The notes beneath the pieces are model-generated. The model saw only the letters and a program-made list of their open reading frames with translations. It was not told the DNA's origin and ran no database searches. Below, piece by piece: positions 16,138 through 25,038 of a DNA stretch of 64,000 nt (the first letter of the stretch is position 1; each line of letters begins with the position of its first letter). The DNA comes from Marinobacterium ramblicola. GTDB taxonomy: Bacteria > Pseudomonadota > Gammaproteobacteria > Pseudomonadales > Balneatricaceae. Where the stretch lies: positions 1 to 64,000 of the forward strand of contig NZ_JAHREP010000004.1 in NCBI RefSeq assembly GCF_019084545.1, read 5' to 3'. The translations under genes and the position numbers were made by a program.

Positions 16138-17514
16138 ATGAAAATCATCGACGTCGAGTATGCAATTATTGGCGCCGGGACGGCCGGATTAGGTGCTTAC
16201 TCTAAGATCAGTCGCAAAACGGACAGCCTGGTCATGATCCAGGATGGCCCCTACGGCACAACTTGCGCCCGAGTAGGCTGCATGCCCAGCAAGCTGCTGA
16301 TCACGGCCGCCGATCATGCACACGATATCGAAACCAGCGAGTTTTTCGGTATCGAAAGCACGGGGACAGTCAATGGCAGAAAAGTGCTGGAACGTATGCG
16401 CCGGGAGCGGGACCATCGGTTCGTTGCGCGCAACCTCCAGTATGTCGAGAAGATACCGGCCCACCATAAAATCGAAGGGCGCGCTCGCTTTATCGCACCG
16501 GGTCACCTGATTGTCGGCGACGGGGTTGAAGTCAAGGCGAAGAAAATCATTCTTGCCTGTGGCTCGAGGCCCGAAATCAGCGAGGTGTTCAACCCCGTTC
16601 TGTCACGCGTGCTGACCAGCGATACGATCTTCGAGATAACAGACCTGCCGCGTTCCGTTGCCGTCATTGGCCTGGGGGTCATTGCGCTGGAATTGGGACA
16701 GGCACTGCACCGCCTGGGTGTTAAAACCACTTTGTATGGCCGTTCCGGAAAAATAGGCGGCCTTACCCATCCGGATATGCAGCAGGAAACCCTTAAGACC
16801 CTCAGCAATGAGCTGGAGATCTACCCCAGCGGTACCGTGGAGAGAACCTGGGAGGATGAAGGCGCCTGGATCCAGTACCGGCAGAGTCATGGTGAGACGG
16901 TAACCAAGGTATTCGACCGAGTGCTGGTGGCAACCGGCAGGGTGTCCAATGTCGATCGCCTGGATCTTGAGGCCGCTGGTGTCTCATCCGATCAGCACGG
17001 CAATCGGTCTTTCGACCCCGATACCCTGTCCTACCCCGGACACCCCATTTTCATCGCCGGCGATGCAACCGACGTGCTACCGGTATGGCATGAAGCCTTC
17101 GATGAAGGCCGCATCGCAGCTGACAATGCGATGCACTACCCGGATACAGTGGACGCCAAACGCCGCACGCCGCTGATGATCTACTTTACCGACCCGCAGA
17201 TGGCGATTATTGGCAAAACCTACCAGGAACTGCAAAGCCAGGAGATTATCGTTGGCGAGCTGCCATTCGCCAGCCCACGGCATATCGTGTGGAACAAGGT
17301 CGATGGCCGTATTCAAGTGTACCTGGAGGCACGAACAGGCAAGATCCTGGGGGCAGAGCTGCTTGGCTATCAGGCCGAACACCTGGCCCATATTCTGGCA
17401 CTGGCCATCACTCACCAGATGACCGCCGAGCAGGTGCTGGAGATGCCCATCTACCATCCGAGTGCCGAGGAGCTGCTGCGCGACGTGTTGGAAAACGCTC
17501 AGCGAAAAAGATAA
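16138..17514 (+). CDS. Dihydrolipoamide dehydrogenase-like pyridine nucleotide-disulfide oxidoreductase
   Basis: A 458-residue flavoprotein. The FAD site is YAIIGAGTAGLGAY, the redox disulfide is TCARVGCMPSK (Cys 43 and 48), the NAD(P)H site is AVIGLGVIALELGQAL, the second FAD segment is PIFIAGDATD, and the C-terminal acid-base pair is in HPSAEELLRD. The fold and residues are those of lipoamide dehydrogenases and related disulfide reductases. It is not next to any 2-oxoacid dehydrogenase or glycine cleavage gene, so its partner is unclear. ATG 16138 is preceded by GGAG; an ATG 51 bases earlier has no site. Confidence 0.85.
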   Translation: MKIIDVEYAIIGAGTAGLGAYSKISRKTDSLVMIQDGPYGTTCARVGCMPSKLLITAADHAHDIETSEFFGIESTGTVNGRKVLERMRRERDHRFVARNLQYVEKIPAHHKIEGRARFIAPGHLIVGDGVEVKAKKIILACGSRPEISEVFNPVLSRVLTSDTIFEITDLPRSVAVIGLGVIALELGQALHRLGVKTTLYGRSGKIGGLTHPDMQQETLKTLSNELEIYPSGTVERTWEDEGAWIQYRQSHGETVTKVFDRVLVATGRVSNVDRLDLEAAGVSSDQHGNRSFDPDTLSYPGHPIFIAGDATDVLPVWHEAFDEGRIAADNAMHYPDTVDAKRRTPLMIYFTDPQMAIIGKTYQELQSQEIIVGELPFASPRHIVWNKVDGRIQVYLEARTGKILGAELLGYQAEHLAHILALAITHQMTAEQVLEMPIYHPSAEELLRDVLENAQRKR

Positions 17515-17624
17515 TCCCCCCAGATTCGGCCTTTGGCCAGCCGGTTAAATTTTGCTGCGCCCAACCGAACTCTTGGACAGCCCTGCCCATGAAGCTCGGT
17601 GTGTGCAGCTCACGATGGCACTTC

Positions 17625-17657
17625 GCCGCTAAGGTACCCTCCGAGGCGGCTTTTTTT
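17625..17657 (+). terminator. Terminator or attenuator between the flavoprotein gene and folE
   Basis: GCCGC (17625-17629) and GCGGC (17646-17650) form a stem followed at once by seven T residues. It lies 111 bases after the flavoprotein stop and 80 bases before folE, so it may end the first transcript or act as a leader attenuator for folE. Confidence 0.5.
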
Positions 17658-17666
17658 AACTTTTTA

Positions 17667-17723
17667 GAAGAGTTTGAATTCTTAATTCACGATCCTGTCC
17701 ACAGGCTCGTTCTCAAACTCTTC
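17667..17723 (+). promoter_or_regulatory. Inverted repeat in the folE leader
   Basis: GAAGAGTTTGA (17667-17677) pairs perfectly with TCAAACTCTTC (17713-17723), 14 bases before the folE start codon, and AAACTCTT is repeated once more at 17728-17735. The long-range hairpin could cover or expose the translation start. No known riboswitch consensus is recognised. Confidence 0.45.
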
Positions 17724-17737
17724 CTACAAACTCTTTG

Positions 17738-18286
17738 GTGAAGCCCTTGAAAGAGATGTTTACTTCCATCATTCGTAGCATTGGCGAGAATCCGGATCGC
17801 GAAGGTCTGCTCGATACCCCGGCGCGCGCAACAAAGGCGTTGGAGTATCTGACCAGCGGCTACCGGACAAGCCTGGAAGAGGTTGTCAATGGCGCGCTGT
17901 TCGAGTCCGACAACAGCGAAATGGTGATCGTCAAAAATATCGAGCTCTACTCATTGTGCGAACACCATCTGCTGCCTTTTATCGGCAAGTGCCATGTCGC
18001 TTATATCCCTTCCGGCAAGGTAATCGGCTTATCCAAGATAGCGCGCATCGTCGATCTGTTCGCTCGCAGGCTGCAGATTCAGGAGAACCTGACCAAGCAG
18101 ATTGCGGACTGCATCATGGAGGTGACCGGCGCGGCCGGGGTCGGTGTCGTGGTTGAAGCCAAGCATATGTGCATGATGATGCGCGGCGTCGAAAAACAGA
18201 ACGGCTTGATGACGACGTCAATGATGCTGGGGCAATTCCGTAAGAGCGGCGCAACACGCGCCGAATTCCTCTCTCTTATCAACTGA
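17738..18286 (+). CDS. folE: GTP cyclohydrolase I
   Basis: A protein of about 182 residues converting GTP to dihydroneopterin triphosphate, the first step to tetrahydrofolate. The zinc ligands are in LCEHHLLPF and HMCMMMRG, and [28 protein letters not shown] is the standard catalytic core. The start is uncertain: TTG 17735, GTG 17738 and ATG 17756 are in frame and none has a strong ribosome site. Placement inside a tetrahydrofolate-consuming methyl pathway suggests a dedicated copy that raises cofactor supply; a housekeeping folate role is equally possible. Confidence 0.9.
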   Translation: MKPLKEMFTSIIRSIGENPDREGLLDTPARATKALEYLTSGYRTSLEEVVNGALFESDNSEMVIVKNIELYSLCEHHLLPFIGKCHVAYIPSGKVIGLSKIARIVDLFARRLQIQENLTKQIADCIMEVTGAAGVGVVVEAKHMCMMMRGVEKQNGLMTTSMMLGQFRKSGATRAEFLSLIN

Positions 18287-18323
18287 TTCGCCACGCTCGC
18301 CTGGTGATAATCACGCGCAATCC

Positions 18324-18359
18324 GGAACCGATATAGCGCTCAACCGCTCTATCGGTTCC
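18324..18359 (+). terminator. Terminator-like hairpin after folE
   Basis: GGAACCGATA (18324-18333) pairs with TATCGGTTCC (18350-18359), and AGCG/CGCT extends the stem inside. It follows the folE stop by 38 bases and is succeeded by the T-rich TTCGTCCTT. It separates folE from the BCCT gene. Confidence 0.6.
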
Positions 18360-18426
18360 TTCGTCCTTGCTTCAGAAGTTCAACTCCAAAAACAATTCAC
18401 AGCGTGATTATCCAGCACTAACAGGG

Positions 18427-18460
18427 CTAATCAACCTGCTTAGAAAACGTCGTTTTACAC
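18427..18460 (+). promoter_or_regulatory. Shared upstream element B, copy 2 (upstream of the BCCT gene)
   Basis: CTAATCAA, four bases, CTTAGAAA, three bases, TCGTTTTACAC, matching the element at 15914-15947 box for box. It lies 78 bases before the ATG I chose for the transporter, a sensible place for a promoter or activator site. Confidence 0.6.
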
Positions 18461-18537
18461 CCCTCGCCACTCTTCTTAGGATCATTATTCGGATCTGCTT
18501 CGCCGCCGCGATAATAAAAACAAACAGGACTTATATA

Positions 18538-20148
18538 ATGAACCAAACCGCTCAACGCAGACTATTAACAACTGAAAGTGATACGGAATACGACGAGGAT
18601 ACGGGCTACTACGATACGGACTACACAGTAGGGCAGGATAACGTTCAGGTTATGGGTATGGACATCCACAACCCCGTTTTCGGCGTAAGCGCCGGTCTGA
18701 TTCTGCTTTTCATTATCGGAACACTGCTGTTTCCCGCCGAAGCCAAAGTTGCCCTGACCGGCGCGCGCAGCTGGTCGATCGAAAACTTCGATTGGCTGTT
18801 CATGATTGGCGCTAACGCCTTCGTGTTTTTCTGTCTGGCCATGATCCTGCTGCCGATCGGTCGGGTTCGCCTCGGTGGTGCCTCCGCTCGTCCGGAGTTC
18901 TCCACTGTCTCCTGGTTCTCGATGCTGTTTGCCGCCGGCATGGGTATCGGGCTGATGTTCTGGAGTGTTGCCGAACCCGTCGCCTACTACACCGACTGGT
19001 ATGGCACGCCGCTGAATGCGGCAGCCAACACACCGGAGGGTGCTTCAATGGCGCTGGGTGCCACCATGTTCCACTGGGGTCTGCACCCCTGGGCGATCTA
19101 CGGTGTCGTCGCACTGGCGCTGGCGTTCTTCTCCTATAACAAGGGCCTGCCGATGACACTGCGGTCAGCCTTCTACCCGCTGCTGGGCGAACGCTGCTGG
19201 GGGCCGATCGGGCACCTCATCGACATTCTGGCGGTACTGGCCACTATCTTCGGTCTGGCCACATCCTTGGGACTTGGCGCGCAACAGGCGTCCGGAGGAC
19301 TTAACTACCTGTTTGGCATTGAAAACGACATCACCACTCAGATCGTGGTGATTGCCGGTGTGACCAGTGTAGCACTGCTTTCCGTGGCGCGCGGTCTTGA
19401 TGGTGGCGTCAAGCTGCTCAGCAACATCAACATGATCATCGCTGCCGGCCTGGTTGCGCTGGTTATCGTGCTCGGTCCGACGCTGGAGATCTTCAGCTCC
19501 ATGGGCTCAATCCTGGGCAGCTATGCCGAAAACATCGTACCGCTGAGCAATTGGGTCGGTCGTGAAGACAGCTCCTGGTTCCACGGCTGGACCGTGTTCT
19601 ACTGGGCCTGGTGGGTGTCCTGGTCACCGTTCGTCGGCATGTTTATCGCCCGCGTTTCCAGAGGCCGTACCGTACGTGAGTTCATGATCGCCGTGCTGCT
19701 GGTGCCTACCCTGGTGACCCTGGTCTGGATGGGTGTGTTCGGCGGTACCGCCCTGGAGCAAGCGCAGGCTGGTGTCGGCGCGCTGGCTGGGGGGATCACC
19801 GATGTTTCACTGGCCATGTTCCAGATGTTTGAGAATCTGCCGCTGACCATGCTGATGTCCTTTGTCGCCGTCATGTTGGTACTGGTGTTCTTCATTACCT
19901 CAGCCGACTCCGGCTCACTGGTCATCGACAGTATCACCTCCGGCGGTAAAACCGACGCCCCAATGTTGCAGCGCCTGTTCTGGGCAACACTGGTGGGTGT
20001 TATCGCGGCCGTGCTGCTGGTTGGTGGCGGCACCGAGGCGCTGACAGCCCTCCAGGCCGGTGCGATCACGACCGGACTGCCATTTACTCTAGTGCTAACA
20101 CTGATGTGCTTGAGCCTTTATAAAGGTCTCAAAACGGAAATACGCTAG
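18538..20148 (+). CDS. BCCT-family betaine/choline/DMSP transporter
   Basis: A 536-residue inner-membrane protein with about twelve membrane segments. The family signature is GWTVFYWAWWVSWSPFVGMF followed by RVSRGRTVREF, with GMGIGLMFWSVAEP upstream. BCCT carriers take up quaternary ammonium or sulfonium zwitterions with Na or H ions. The N-terminal tail is acidic (DTEYDEDTGYYDTDY), an unusual feature. I chose ATG 18538; a longer frame back to 18367 starts inside the leader. Next to the dmdA region it is a plausible DMSP importer, but glycine betaine or choline cannot be excluded. Confidence 0.88.
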   Translation: MNQTAQRRLLTTESDTEYDEDTGYYDTDYTVGQDNVQVMGMDIHNPVFGVSAGLILLFIIGTLLFPAEAKVALTGARSWSIENFDWLFMIGANAFVFFCLAMILLPIGRVRLGGASARPEFSTVSWFSMLFAAGMGIGLMFWSVAEPVAYYTDWYGTPLNAAANTPEGASMALGATMFHWGLHPWAIYGVVALALAFFSYNKGLPMTLRSAFYPLLGERCWGPIGHLIDILAVLATIFGLATSLGLGAQQASGGLNYLFGIENDITTQIVVIAGVTSVALLSVARGLDGGVKLLSNINMIIAAGLVALVIVLGPTLEIFSSMGSILGSYAENIVPLSNWVGREDSSWFHGWTVFYWAWWVSWSPFVGMFIARVSRGRTVREFMIAVLLVPTLVTLVWMGVFGGTALEQAQAGVGALAGGITDVSLAMFQMFENLPLTMLMSFVAVMLVLVFFITSADSGSLVIDSITSGGKTDAPMLQRLFWATLVGVIAAVLLVGGGTEALTALQAGAITTGLPFTLVLTLMCLSLYKGLKTEIR

Positions 20149-20172
20149 TACGTATTTAGAATATAAGCTAGG

Positions 20173-20199
20173 AACAAGCCGGCATAAAGCCGGCTTGTT
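20173..20199. terminator. Terminator between convergent BCCT and Lrp genes
   Basis: AACAAGCCGGC (20173-20183), loop ATAAA, GCCGGCTTGTT (20189-20199). An 11-base perfect stem that ends in GTTT on the plus strand and in a matching run on the minus strand, so it may serve both genes. Confidence 0.8.
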
Positions 20200-20263
20200 T
20201 AATGGCGTCTAGCCGAAATTTTCATCGCTTCGGCTTGGAGCAATCTTCGATAGGACATAAAAC

Positions 20264-20764
20264 TTACTCGCTCGTCCGATTCTTAATTTCCATCAGTTGC
20301 GACAAACTAAGCGAAGTTGATTTAACATCCTTGGTTACCATATAAATATAATAGCGATCGATGCCGATATCTTCGTCGAGTAACTGCTCAATTAACGCCT
20401 GGAAATTGAACAGGCTGGTTGTTATGACCTTGAGTACATAGTCACAACCACCACCAGTCGCGCAGCATTCAACTATTTCATCGATACTCTGTATGCGTTT
20501 TTCAAACCGATCAAAATCTGACTTTTTATGTGCCTTTAGAGAAACAGTCACAAAAACCTTGGTTATGTCGATAATTTTATCAACAGCGACCTGTCCTCGA
20601 TAACCCGTTATAAGACCCGCATTTTTGAGCTTGGTAAGTCGTAACCAGCAGGGTGTTGGCGAAAGATTGACCAATTCGGCAAGCTGGTTTTTGCTTATTT
20701 GTCCATGCTGCTGCACAGCACTCAAAATCCGGATATCCATTGCATCTAGCGCGACTTTTTTCAT
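20264..20764 (-). CDS. Lrp/AsnC-family transcriptional regulator
   Basis: A 166-residue Lrp-type protein. The N-terminal helix-turn-helix is seen in LDAMDIRILSAVQQHGQISKNQLAELVNLSPTPCWLRLTKLKNAG, followed by a RAM ligand domain with GGGCDYVLKV. Such regulators respond to amino acids or similar small molecules. The gene sits in the middle of the methyl-catabolism region, between the transporter and folD. The TAG...CTA dyads upstream of both dmdA genes and osmC look like Lrp-type sites, so it is the first candidate for their control. Confidence 0.88.
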   Translation of the reverse strand: MKKVALDAMDIRILSAVQQHGQISKNQLAELVNLSPTPCWLRLTKLKNAGLITGYRGQVAVDKIIDITKVFVTVSLKAHKKSDFDRFEKRIQSIDEIVECCATGGGCDYVLKVITTSLFNFQALIEQLLDEDIGIDRYYIYMVTKDVKSTSLSLSQLMEIKNRTSE

Positions 20765-21271
20765 ATTTTTAACGCTACAAATAGCATCCTATAGGCACGA
20801 GTTTAGTTGCCCGGATGAAGATCTTCAATTTTCAAACGGCTAACACAAACGGGTGAGCTGCGCCCATTTTATCGGTTTCGCACAGGGCGTTCGCTCGAAC
20901 GGCGATTAGCGAGTATAGCGTCAGAGGAGGCGGCCGAACAGAAAAATGGACGTCGGCGTTGCCTGCTATGTGGGTTTATATTTAGCCCGCCGACGCTTGA
21001 GTTATCGGTGGTTCCGAAACGATGCTAAGGGGGCAGCTGTGCACACGACATGACGCCGATGGCGCTAAAATCGCCCTAGTTCAGGTATCTGTCGAGGTAA
21101 GGGTGGGAGCAGGAAGGGTCGGGAGCATTAGGCTGTCGCTTAACTAAGCACCCTGCTAATCCCGGATCGATGAGCGATCCGGCTAACCTGAGTTTGTTTC
21201 ACGCTACGGGATGAAAGGCAGGCCTCTAATGCCAGGGTTTAGAGTGCCTGCCTATCTCGTCTATCCATCAA
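20765..21271. other. 507-base intergenic stretch with hairpins, no gene seen
   Basis: No convincing coding sequence lies between the Lrp start and the folD end. CCGGATCG-ATGAG-CGATCCGG at 21162-21182 is an 8-base perfect hairpin without T-run. The minus-strand folD terminator follows. The part next to lrp (20765-20850) is AT-rich and should hold its promoter. The middle could hide a small RNA, but no family is recognisable. Confidence 0.35.
21216..21253 (-). terminator. Terminator of the dmdA-metF-folD unit
   Basis: AGGCAGGC (21216-21223) pairs with GCCTGCCT (21246-21253), and CTCTAA with TTAGAG extends the stem inward. On the minus strand it follows the folD stop at 21272 by about 20 bases. 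The T-run is short (TTC), so efficiency is uncertain. Confidence 0.6.
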
Positions 21272-22165
21272 TTAGACGGTCAGACCTTTAGGTTCGGGAA
21301 GGGAGTGTGCGCGACAGCATGCGGTGACTGTATTCGCCAGTAGACACGCAATGGTCATCGGCCCCACACCGCCGGGTACCGGTGTGATAGCACCGGCAAC
21401 CTCTTTGGCGGCTTCGTAGTCCACATCGCCGACCAGTCGCGTCGTACCGTCTTCTTGGTCAATGCGATTGATACCCACGTCAATCACGGTTGCGCCCTCC
21501 TTGAGCCAGGATGACTGAACGAAATGAGGCTGGCCGACTGCGGCAACAACGATATCGGCCTGCCGCAGGATATCCGGCAAATTCCTTGTACGCGAGTGAG
21601 CGACGGTTACTGTGCAGCTCTCTCTGAGCAGCAACTGGGCCATGGGCTTACCGACGATGTTGGAGCGCCCAATCACCACCGCATTCAACCCTGACAGGTT
21701 GCCGCAATACTCGCGCAGCATCATCAGGCATCCCAAAGGGGTGCAGGGCACCATCGCCTTCTGCCCGGTGGCGAGCAGGCCCGCATTGGAGATATGAAAC
21801 CCATCCACATCCTTGGCTGGATTAATCGCATTGATCACCAGCGCTTCGTCGATATGCTTCGGCAAGGGAAGCTGGACGAGGATGCCATGTACCGACAGAT
21901 CGTAGTTGAGCTGTTCAATCAGCGCCAACAGGTCAGCTTCGGAGGTATCGGCAGGCAACTTGTACTCGTAGGAGTGCATGCCGACCTCTACGGTTTGCTT
22001 GCCTTTCGAACTGACATAGACCTGGGATGCGGGATCATCTCCTACCAGTACAACCGCAAGGCCGGGCGTAATCCCATGCCTCTGTTTGAGGTGCGAAACA
22101 TGCTCAGCTACACTCTCACGTAGTATCGCTGCGAACGCCTTACCGTCGATGATCCGAGCAGTCAT
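21272..22165 (-). CDS. folD: Bifunctional methylenetetrahydrofolate dehydrogenase/methenyltetrahydrofolate cyclohydrolase
   Basis: A 297-residue Fol[17 protein letters not shown] holds the catalytic Tyr-x3-Lys region, [14 protein letters not shown] the NADP loop, and [15 protein letters not shown] the C-terminal signature. It turns 5,10-methylene-THF into 10-formyl-THF. ATG 22165 follows AAGGAGACAGGC; a frame reaching back to 22201 is not needed. It lies 181 bases after metF on the same strand and provides the middle steps between methylene-THF and PurU. It may be a second folD besides the housekeeping copy. Confidence 0.93.
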   Translation of the reverse strand: MTARIIDGKAFAAILRESVAEHVSHLKQRHGITPGLAVVLVGDDPASQVYVSSKGKQTVEVGMHSYEYKLPADTSEADLLALIEQLNYDLSVHGILVQLPLPKHIDEALVINAINPAKDVDGFHISNAGLLATGQKAMVPCTPLGCLMMLREYCGNLSGLNAVVIGRSNIVGKPMAQLLLRESCTVTVAHSRTRNLPDILRQADIVVAAVGQPHFVQSSWLKEGATVIDVGINRIDQEDGTTRLVGDVDYEAAKEVAGAITPVPGGVGPMTIACLLANTVTACCRAHSLPEPKGLTV

Positions 22166-22346
22166 GCCTGTCTCCTTCTTCGATCGCGCACCGCCTGACA
22201 AAGGTTAACAACCTGCATAGTCGGTGCACTTATATTCGTTGTTGTTTTAGTTACGCAGCTCTATAAAAAAGCTGCGATTGCCCAGCCAGGAAAAATGCAA
22301 ACAGGCGTCTATTAAGGGGTTGCGGTACCCTTTGTATTTCCTGGCA

Positions 22347-23276
22347 TTACGCTGCTGAAGCCGGCCGCCCTGAAGCCCCGCCATGCTCGGTAATCCAATG
22401 TGCGTTGGCGGTAATCCCTCCCAACGGGAAGAAGTGCACCTGCTCAACACCGAAGTGCGGATGGCGCTCTTTATGAGCCGCGAGCTCAAGCAATATATCG
22501 GTCGGCTCGTAGGGCATAATCAGCTTGGATACATCCTTCGCCCGGCGCTGTAGCACCCGCATACTGGGGCCCACACCACAGGACAAAGCATATTTCATCA
22601 GGGTCTGCAGCTTGGCAGGTCCGGCCAGGCCCATATGAATTGGCAGGTCTATCCCCTCCTCCGCCAGCCGATCGGCCCAGGCGATCACCGGTGCTGCCTC
22701 GAAACAGAACTGGGTCGTGATCGCCAACTTCGCATCGGTGCGTTCGGAAAAGGCCCGCTTCCATTTCAGCGCTTGCATGACCAGCCTGTCAGAGCCATCG
22801 GGATCGATATCGCGGTTTCCCTCAGGATGACCCGCAACGTGCAGATGCTCGAAATCGTTAAACAGCCCGGTCTCGATCAGCTGAATAGAGCTCTCGAATT
22901 CTCCCGCCGGCGTGCTCAGTCCGCCACCCAGGAGCAGTGCCTGTTTTACGCCCGCCTCGCCCTGATATTGGGCGATCCAGTTCGCCAGTTCCGCACGGTC
23001 CTTGATCACACGGGCCGGAAAATGCGGCATTACCGGGAAGCCTTCATCGGCCAAGCGACGCGCGGTGCGCACCATATCCTCAATCGGCGTGCCGTCGATA
23101 TGGGCTATGTAGACACGGGTACCTTCGGGCAGGAGGTCACGAAAATTCTCCACCTTCTCGGCAGTCTTCGGCATAACCTCTATCGAATAGCCGCGCAGGA
23201 TGTTCTCCAGTAGATGAGGCCCCTGCCCCTCCTTGCTGGCGTCCGCGGATTTACAAAGAAAAGAGAACAGCCCCAT
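22347..23276 (-). CDS. Methylenetetrahydrofolate reductase-family protein (methyl-THF oxidation)
   Basis: A 309-residue MetF-like flavoprotein with an (alpha/beta)8 barrel. FPVMPHFPARVIKDRAELANW, the LLLGGG region and ITTQFCFEAAPVIAWADRL match the MetF family, while the ends diverge from housekeeping MetF. Behind dmdA it would oxidise 5-methyl-THF to 5,10-methylene-THF, the reverse of the biosynthetic direction. GGGAG stands seven bases before the ATG. It is 215 bases after dmdA copy 1. Direction and cofactor are inferred from context. Confidence 0.8.
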   Translation of the reverse strand: MGLFSFLCKSADASKEGQGPHLLENILRGYSIEVMPKTAEKVENFRDLLPEGTRVYIAHIDGTPIEDMVRTARRLADEGFPVMPHFPARVIKDRAELANWIAQYQGEAGVKQALLLGGGLSTPAGEFESSIQLIETGLFNDFEHLHVAGHPEGNRDIDPDGSDRLVMQALKWKRAFSERTDAKLAITTQFCFEAAPVIAWADRLAEEGIDLPIHMGLAGPAKLQTLMKYALSCGVGPSMRVLQRRAKDVSKLIMPYEPTDILLELAAHKERHPHFGVEQVHFFPLGGITANAHWITEHGGASGRPASAA

Positions 23277-23448
23277 ACAATGTCTCCCGTCTGCTGGCTC
23301 TCGGCCAGGCTCTGTTTTTATAGTTGCAATGAGCGTCCGTTGGCACAGGAGGTGTCCGCTTGCCCTTTGGGCATCACGGCACCGTAAAATCTGTCTCAGC
23401 CGGCTGTATTGGCGGCGCAGGCCAGATCCTGTGCCCCTGGAAGAACCT

Positions 23449-23472
23449 ACGGTGATAGCCTGCTATCACCGT
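23449..23472 (-). other. Intercistronic hairpin after dmdA copy 1
   Basis: ACGGTGATAG (23449-23458) pairs with CTATCACCGT (23463-23472) around a four-base loop, 19 bases past the dmdA stop. The bases after it on the minus strand are only weakly T-rich, so it probably reduces rather than stops read-through into metF. Confidence 0.5.
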
Positions 23473-23490
23473 GCGTCTTGCTGACGACTT

Positions 23491-24639
23491 TTAAGCTGCC
23501 GCGATTTTCTTGTTGGGATCGAAGAACGGTCTTTCGACCACGGTGGCGGTCCGCTTCCCATTGGGCATATCCACTTCCAGGGTCGTGCCAATCTCTGCAA
23601 CATCCGCGCTTACCATCGCCAGCGCGATATTCTTCTCCAGACGCGGAGAGAAGATCGCCGAGGTGACCTTGCCCACGGACTGCCCCTCGTTTTCCAGCGT
23701 CCAGAACTTGGTGTTCGGACCCGACAGGGCCGGACCGTCGATCAACACGCCGACCTGCTTGCGGGATACACCCTGTTCACGGATTCGCTTGAGGGCCGCC
23801 TTACCGATGAACTCGGCTTCCATATCCAGCTCAACCAGCCGATCCAGGCCCAGTTCATACGGGTTGGTGTTGATGTCCATATCGGCGTGATAGGAGAGCA
23901 TGCCGCCTTCGATGCGGCGAATAGAGGATGTATGCCCCGGCTTGAGACCAAAGGGAGCACCCGCCGCCATGATCTTTTCCCACAGCTCGTCGCCCTTCGA
24001 GGAGTCCTGCAGATAGAGCTCATAGCCCAGCTCGCTGGACCAGCCGGTGCGGGACACGATCAGCGGAATGCCGTCGAGGTCATACTCGCGCAGCCAGTAG
24101 TAACGGAGATCGGTGATGCTGTCACCGAACAGCGCCTTCATGATCTCGCCGGACTTCGGCCCCTGCAGCTGAAGCGGAGACACGTCCGGCTCGCGGATCT
24201 GCACGTCCAGGCCAGAGTTGACGGCCACGCCCTGCGCCCAGAGCAGAATGTCGCTGTCCGCAAGGGAGATCCAGAAGCGGTTCTCTTCCAGACGCAGCAG
24301 GATAGGATCGTTCAGGATGCCGCCGTCGGCATTGGTGATCAGCACATATTTGCACTGACCCACGGCGCACTTCGACAGATCCCGAGGTGTCAGCATTTGA
24401 GCAAATTTTGCGGCGTCAGGACCGCTGATCTCGACCTGACGCTCTACCGCAACGTCGCAAAGAATCGCGTCGTTTACCAGGTTCCAGAAGTTTTGTACCG
24501 GATCGCCGAAATCACGCGGAATATACATGTGGTTATAGACCGAGAATCCGGTGGCCCCCCAACGCACAGTGGCGTCGAAGTACGGAGATTTACGGATCTG
24601 TGTGCCGAAACCAAACTCTTTTTGCTCTTGCTTGCCCAT
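23491..24639 (-). CDS. dmdA: DmdA-like tetrahydrofolate-dependent demethylase, copy 1
   Basis: A 382-residue GcvT-fold methyltransferase. It resembles DMSP demethylase rather than glycine cleavage T protein: ERQVEISGPDA at about 66-76, QGPKS near 160, TGWSSELGYELY at 198-209 (tryptophan where GcvT has tyrosine) and IRRIEGGMLSYHADMD. DmdA moves a methyl group of DMSP to THF, giving methylmercaptopropionate. Downstream metF and folD oxidise the methyl-THF. A second copy at 26049-27197 differs at two residues (223 Ile/Ser; 382 Ala/Gly). DMSP as substrate is inferred; another methylated onium compound is possible. Confidence 0.82.
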   Translation of the reverse strand: MGKQEQKEFGFGTQIRKSPYFDATVRWGATGFSVYNHMYIPRDFGDPVQNFWNLVNDAILCDVAVERQVEISGPDAAKFAQMLTPRDLSKCAVGQCKYVLITNADGGILNDPILLRLEENRFWISLADSDILLWAQGVAVNSGLDVQIREPDVSPLQLQGPKSGEIMKALFGDSITDLRYYWLREYDLDGIPLIVSRTGWSSELGYELYLQDSSKGDELWEKIMAAGAPFGLKPGHTSSIRRIEGGMLSYHADMDINTNPYELGLDRLVELDMEAEFIGKAALKRIREQGVSRKQVGVLIDGPALSGPNTKFWTLENEGQSVGKVTSAIFSPRLEKNIALAMVSADVAEIGTTLEVDMPNGKRTATVVERPFFDPNKKIAAA

Positions 24640-24713
24640 CTACTCATCCTCTTATTGTGCGGCCGTTTTTCAGATCTGTGGTTACCAACGAGCGGTAACG
24701 CTTGAATAAGGAA

Positions 24714-24809
24714 ATGATATGAGGAACACACTGAATACGAGGCCTAAAGGGGGGCGACCAAACTGCATATCAGGACTAATTTTGGGTACCCTTTGGACCG
24801 TTTAGACTA
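24714..24809 (-). promoter_or_regulatory. Shared regulatory block, copy 2 (upstream of dmdA copy 1)
   Basis: Plus-strand reading: ATGATATGAGGAAC (24714-24727), ATCAGGACTAAT (24769-24780) and TTGGACCGTTTAGACTA (24793-24809). Box order and spacing equal those before dmdA copy 2 and osmC. It lies in a 399-base gap (24640-25038) that otherwise holds only the purU terminator and no gene. Confidence 0.75.
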
Positions 24810-24971
24810 CAGCCAGGCAGAGAGCCGGATAGCACCCAAAATGCATACGCTTTAACACTCAAAACGGCTCTGGGCGCAGCTCTTACGTAGAGGTTTCATA
24901 AGCCTAGCGGCGAGGCGAAGTCATATCGGGCGATGGTGTGAACACGAGAAGGGAGATCCTCTAAATGGCAA

Positions 24972-25005
24972 AAGCGGATCACCCGATTGGCCGGGGGATC
25001 CGCTT
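24972..25005 (-). terminator. Terminator of the dmdA-purU unit
   Basis: AAGCGGATC (24972-24980) pairs with GATCCGCTT (24997-25005) and is followed by TTTTG on the minus strand. It lies 34 bases past the purU stop. Confidence 0.8.
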
Positions 25006-25038
25006 GTTATTTAGAGCAGCTGAGCGTTGAAGGGAAAA

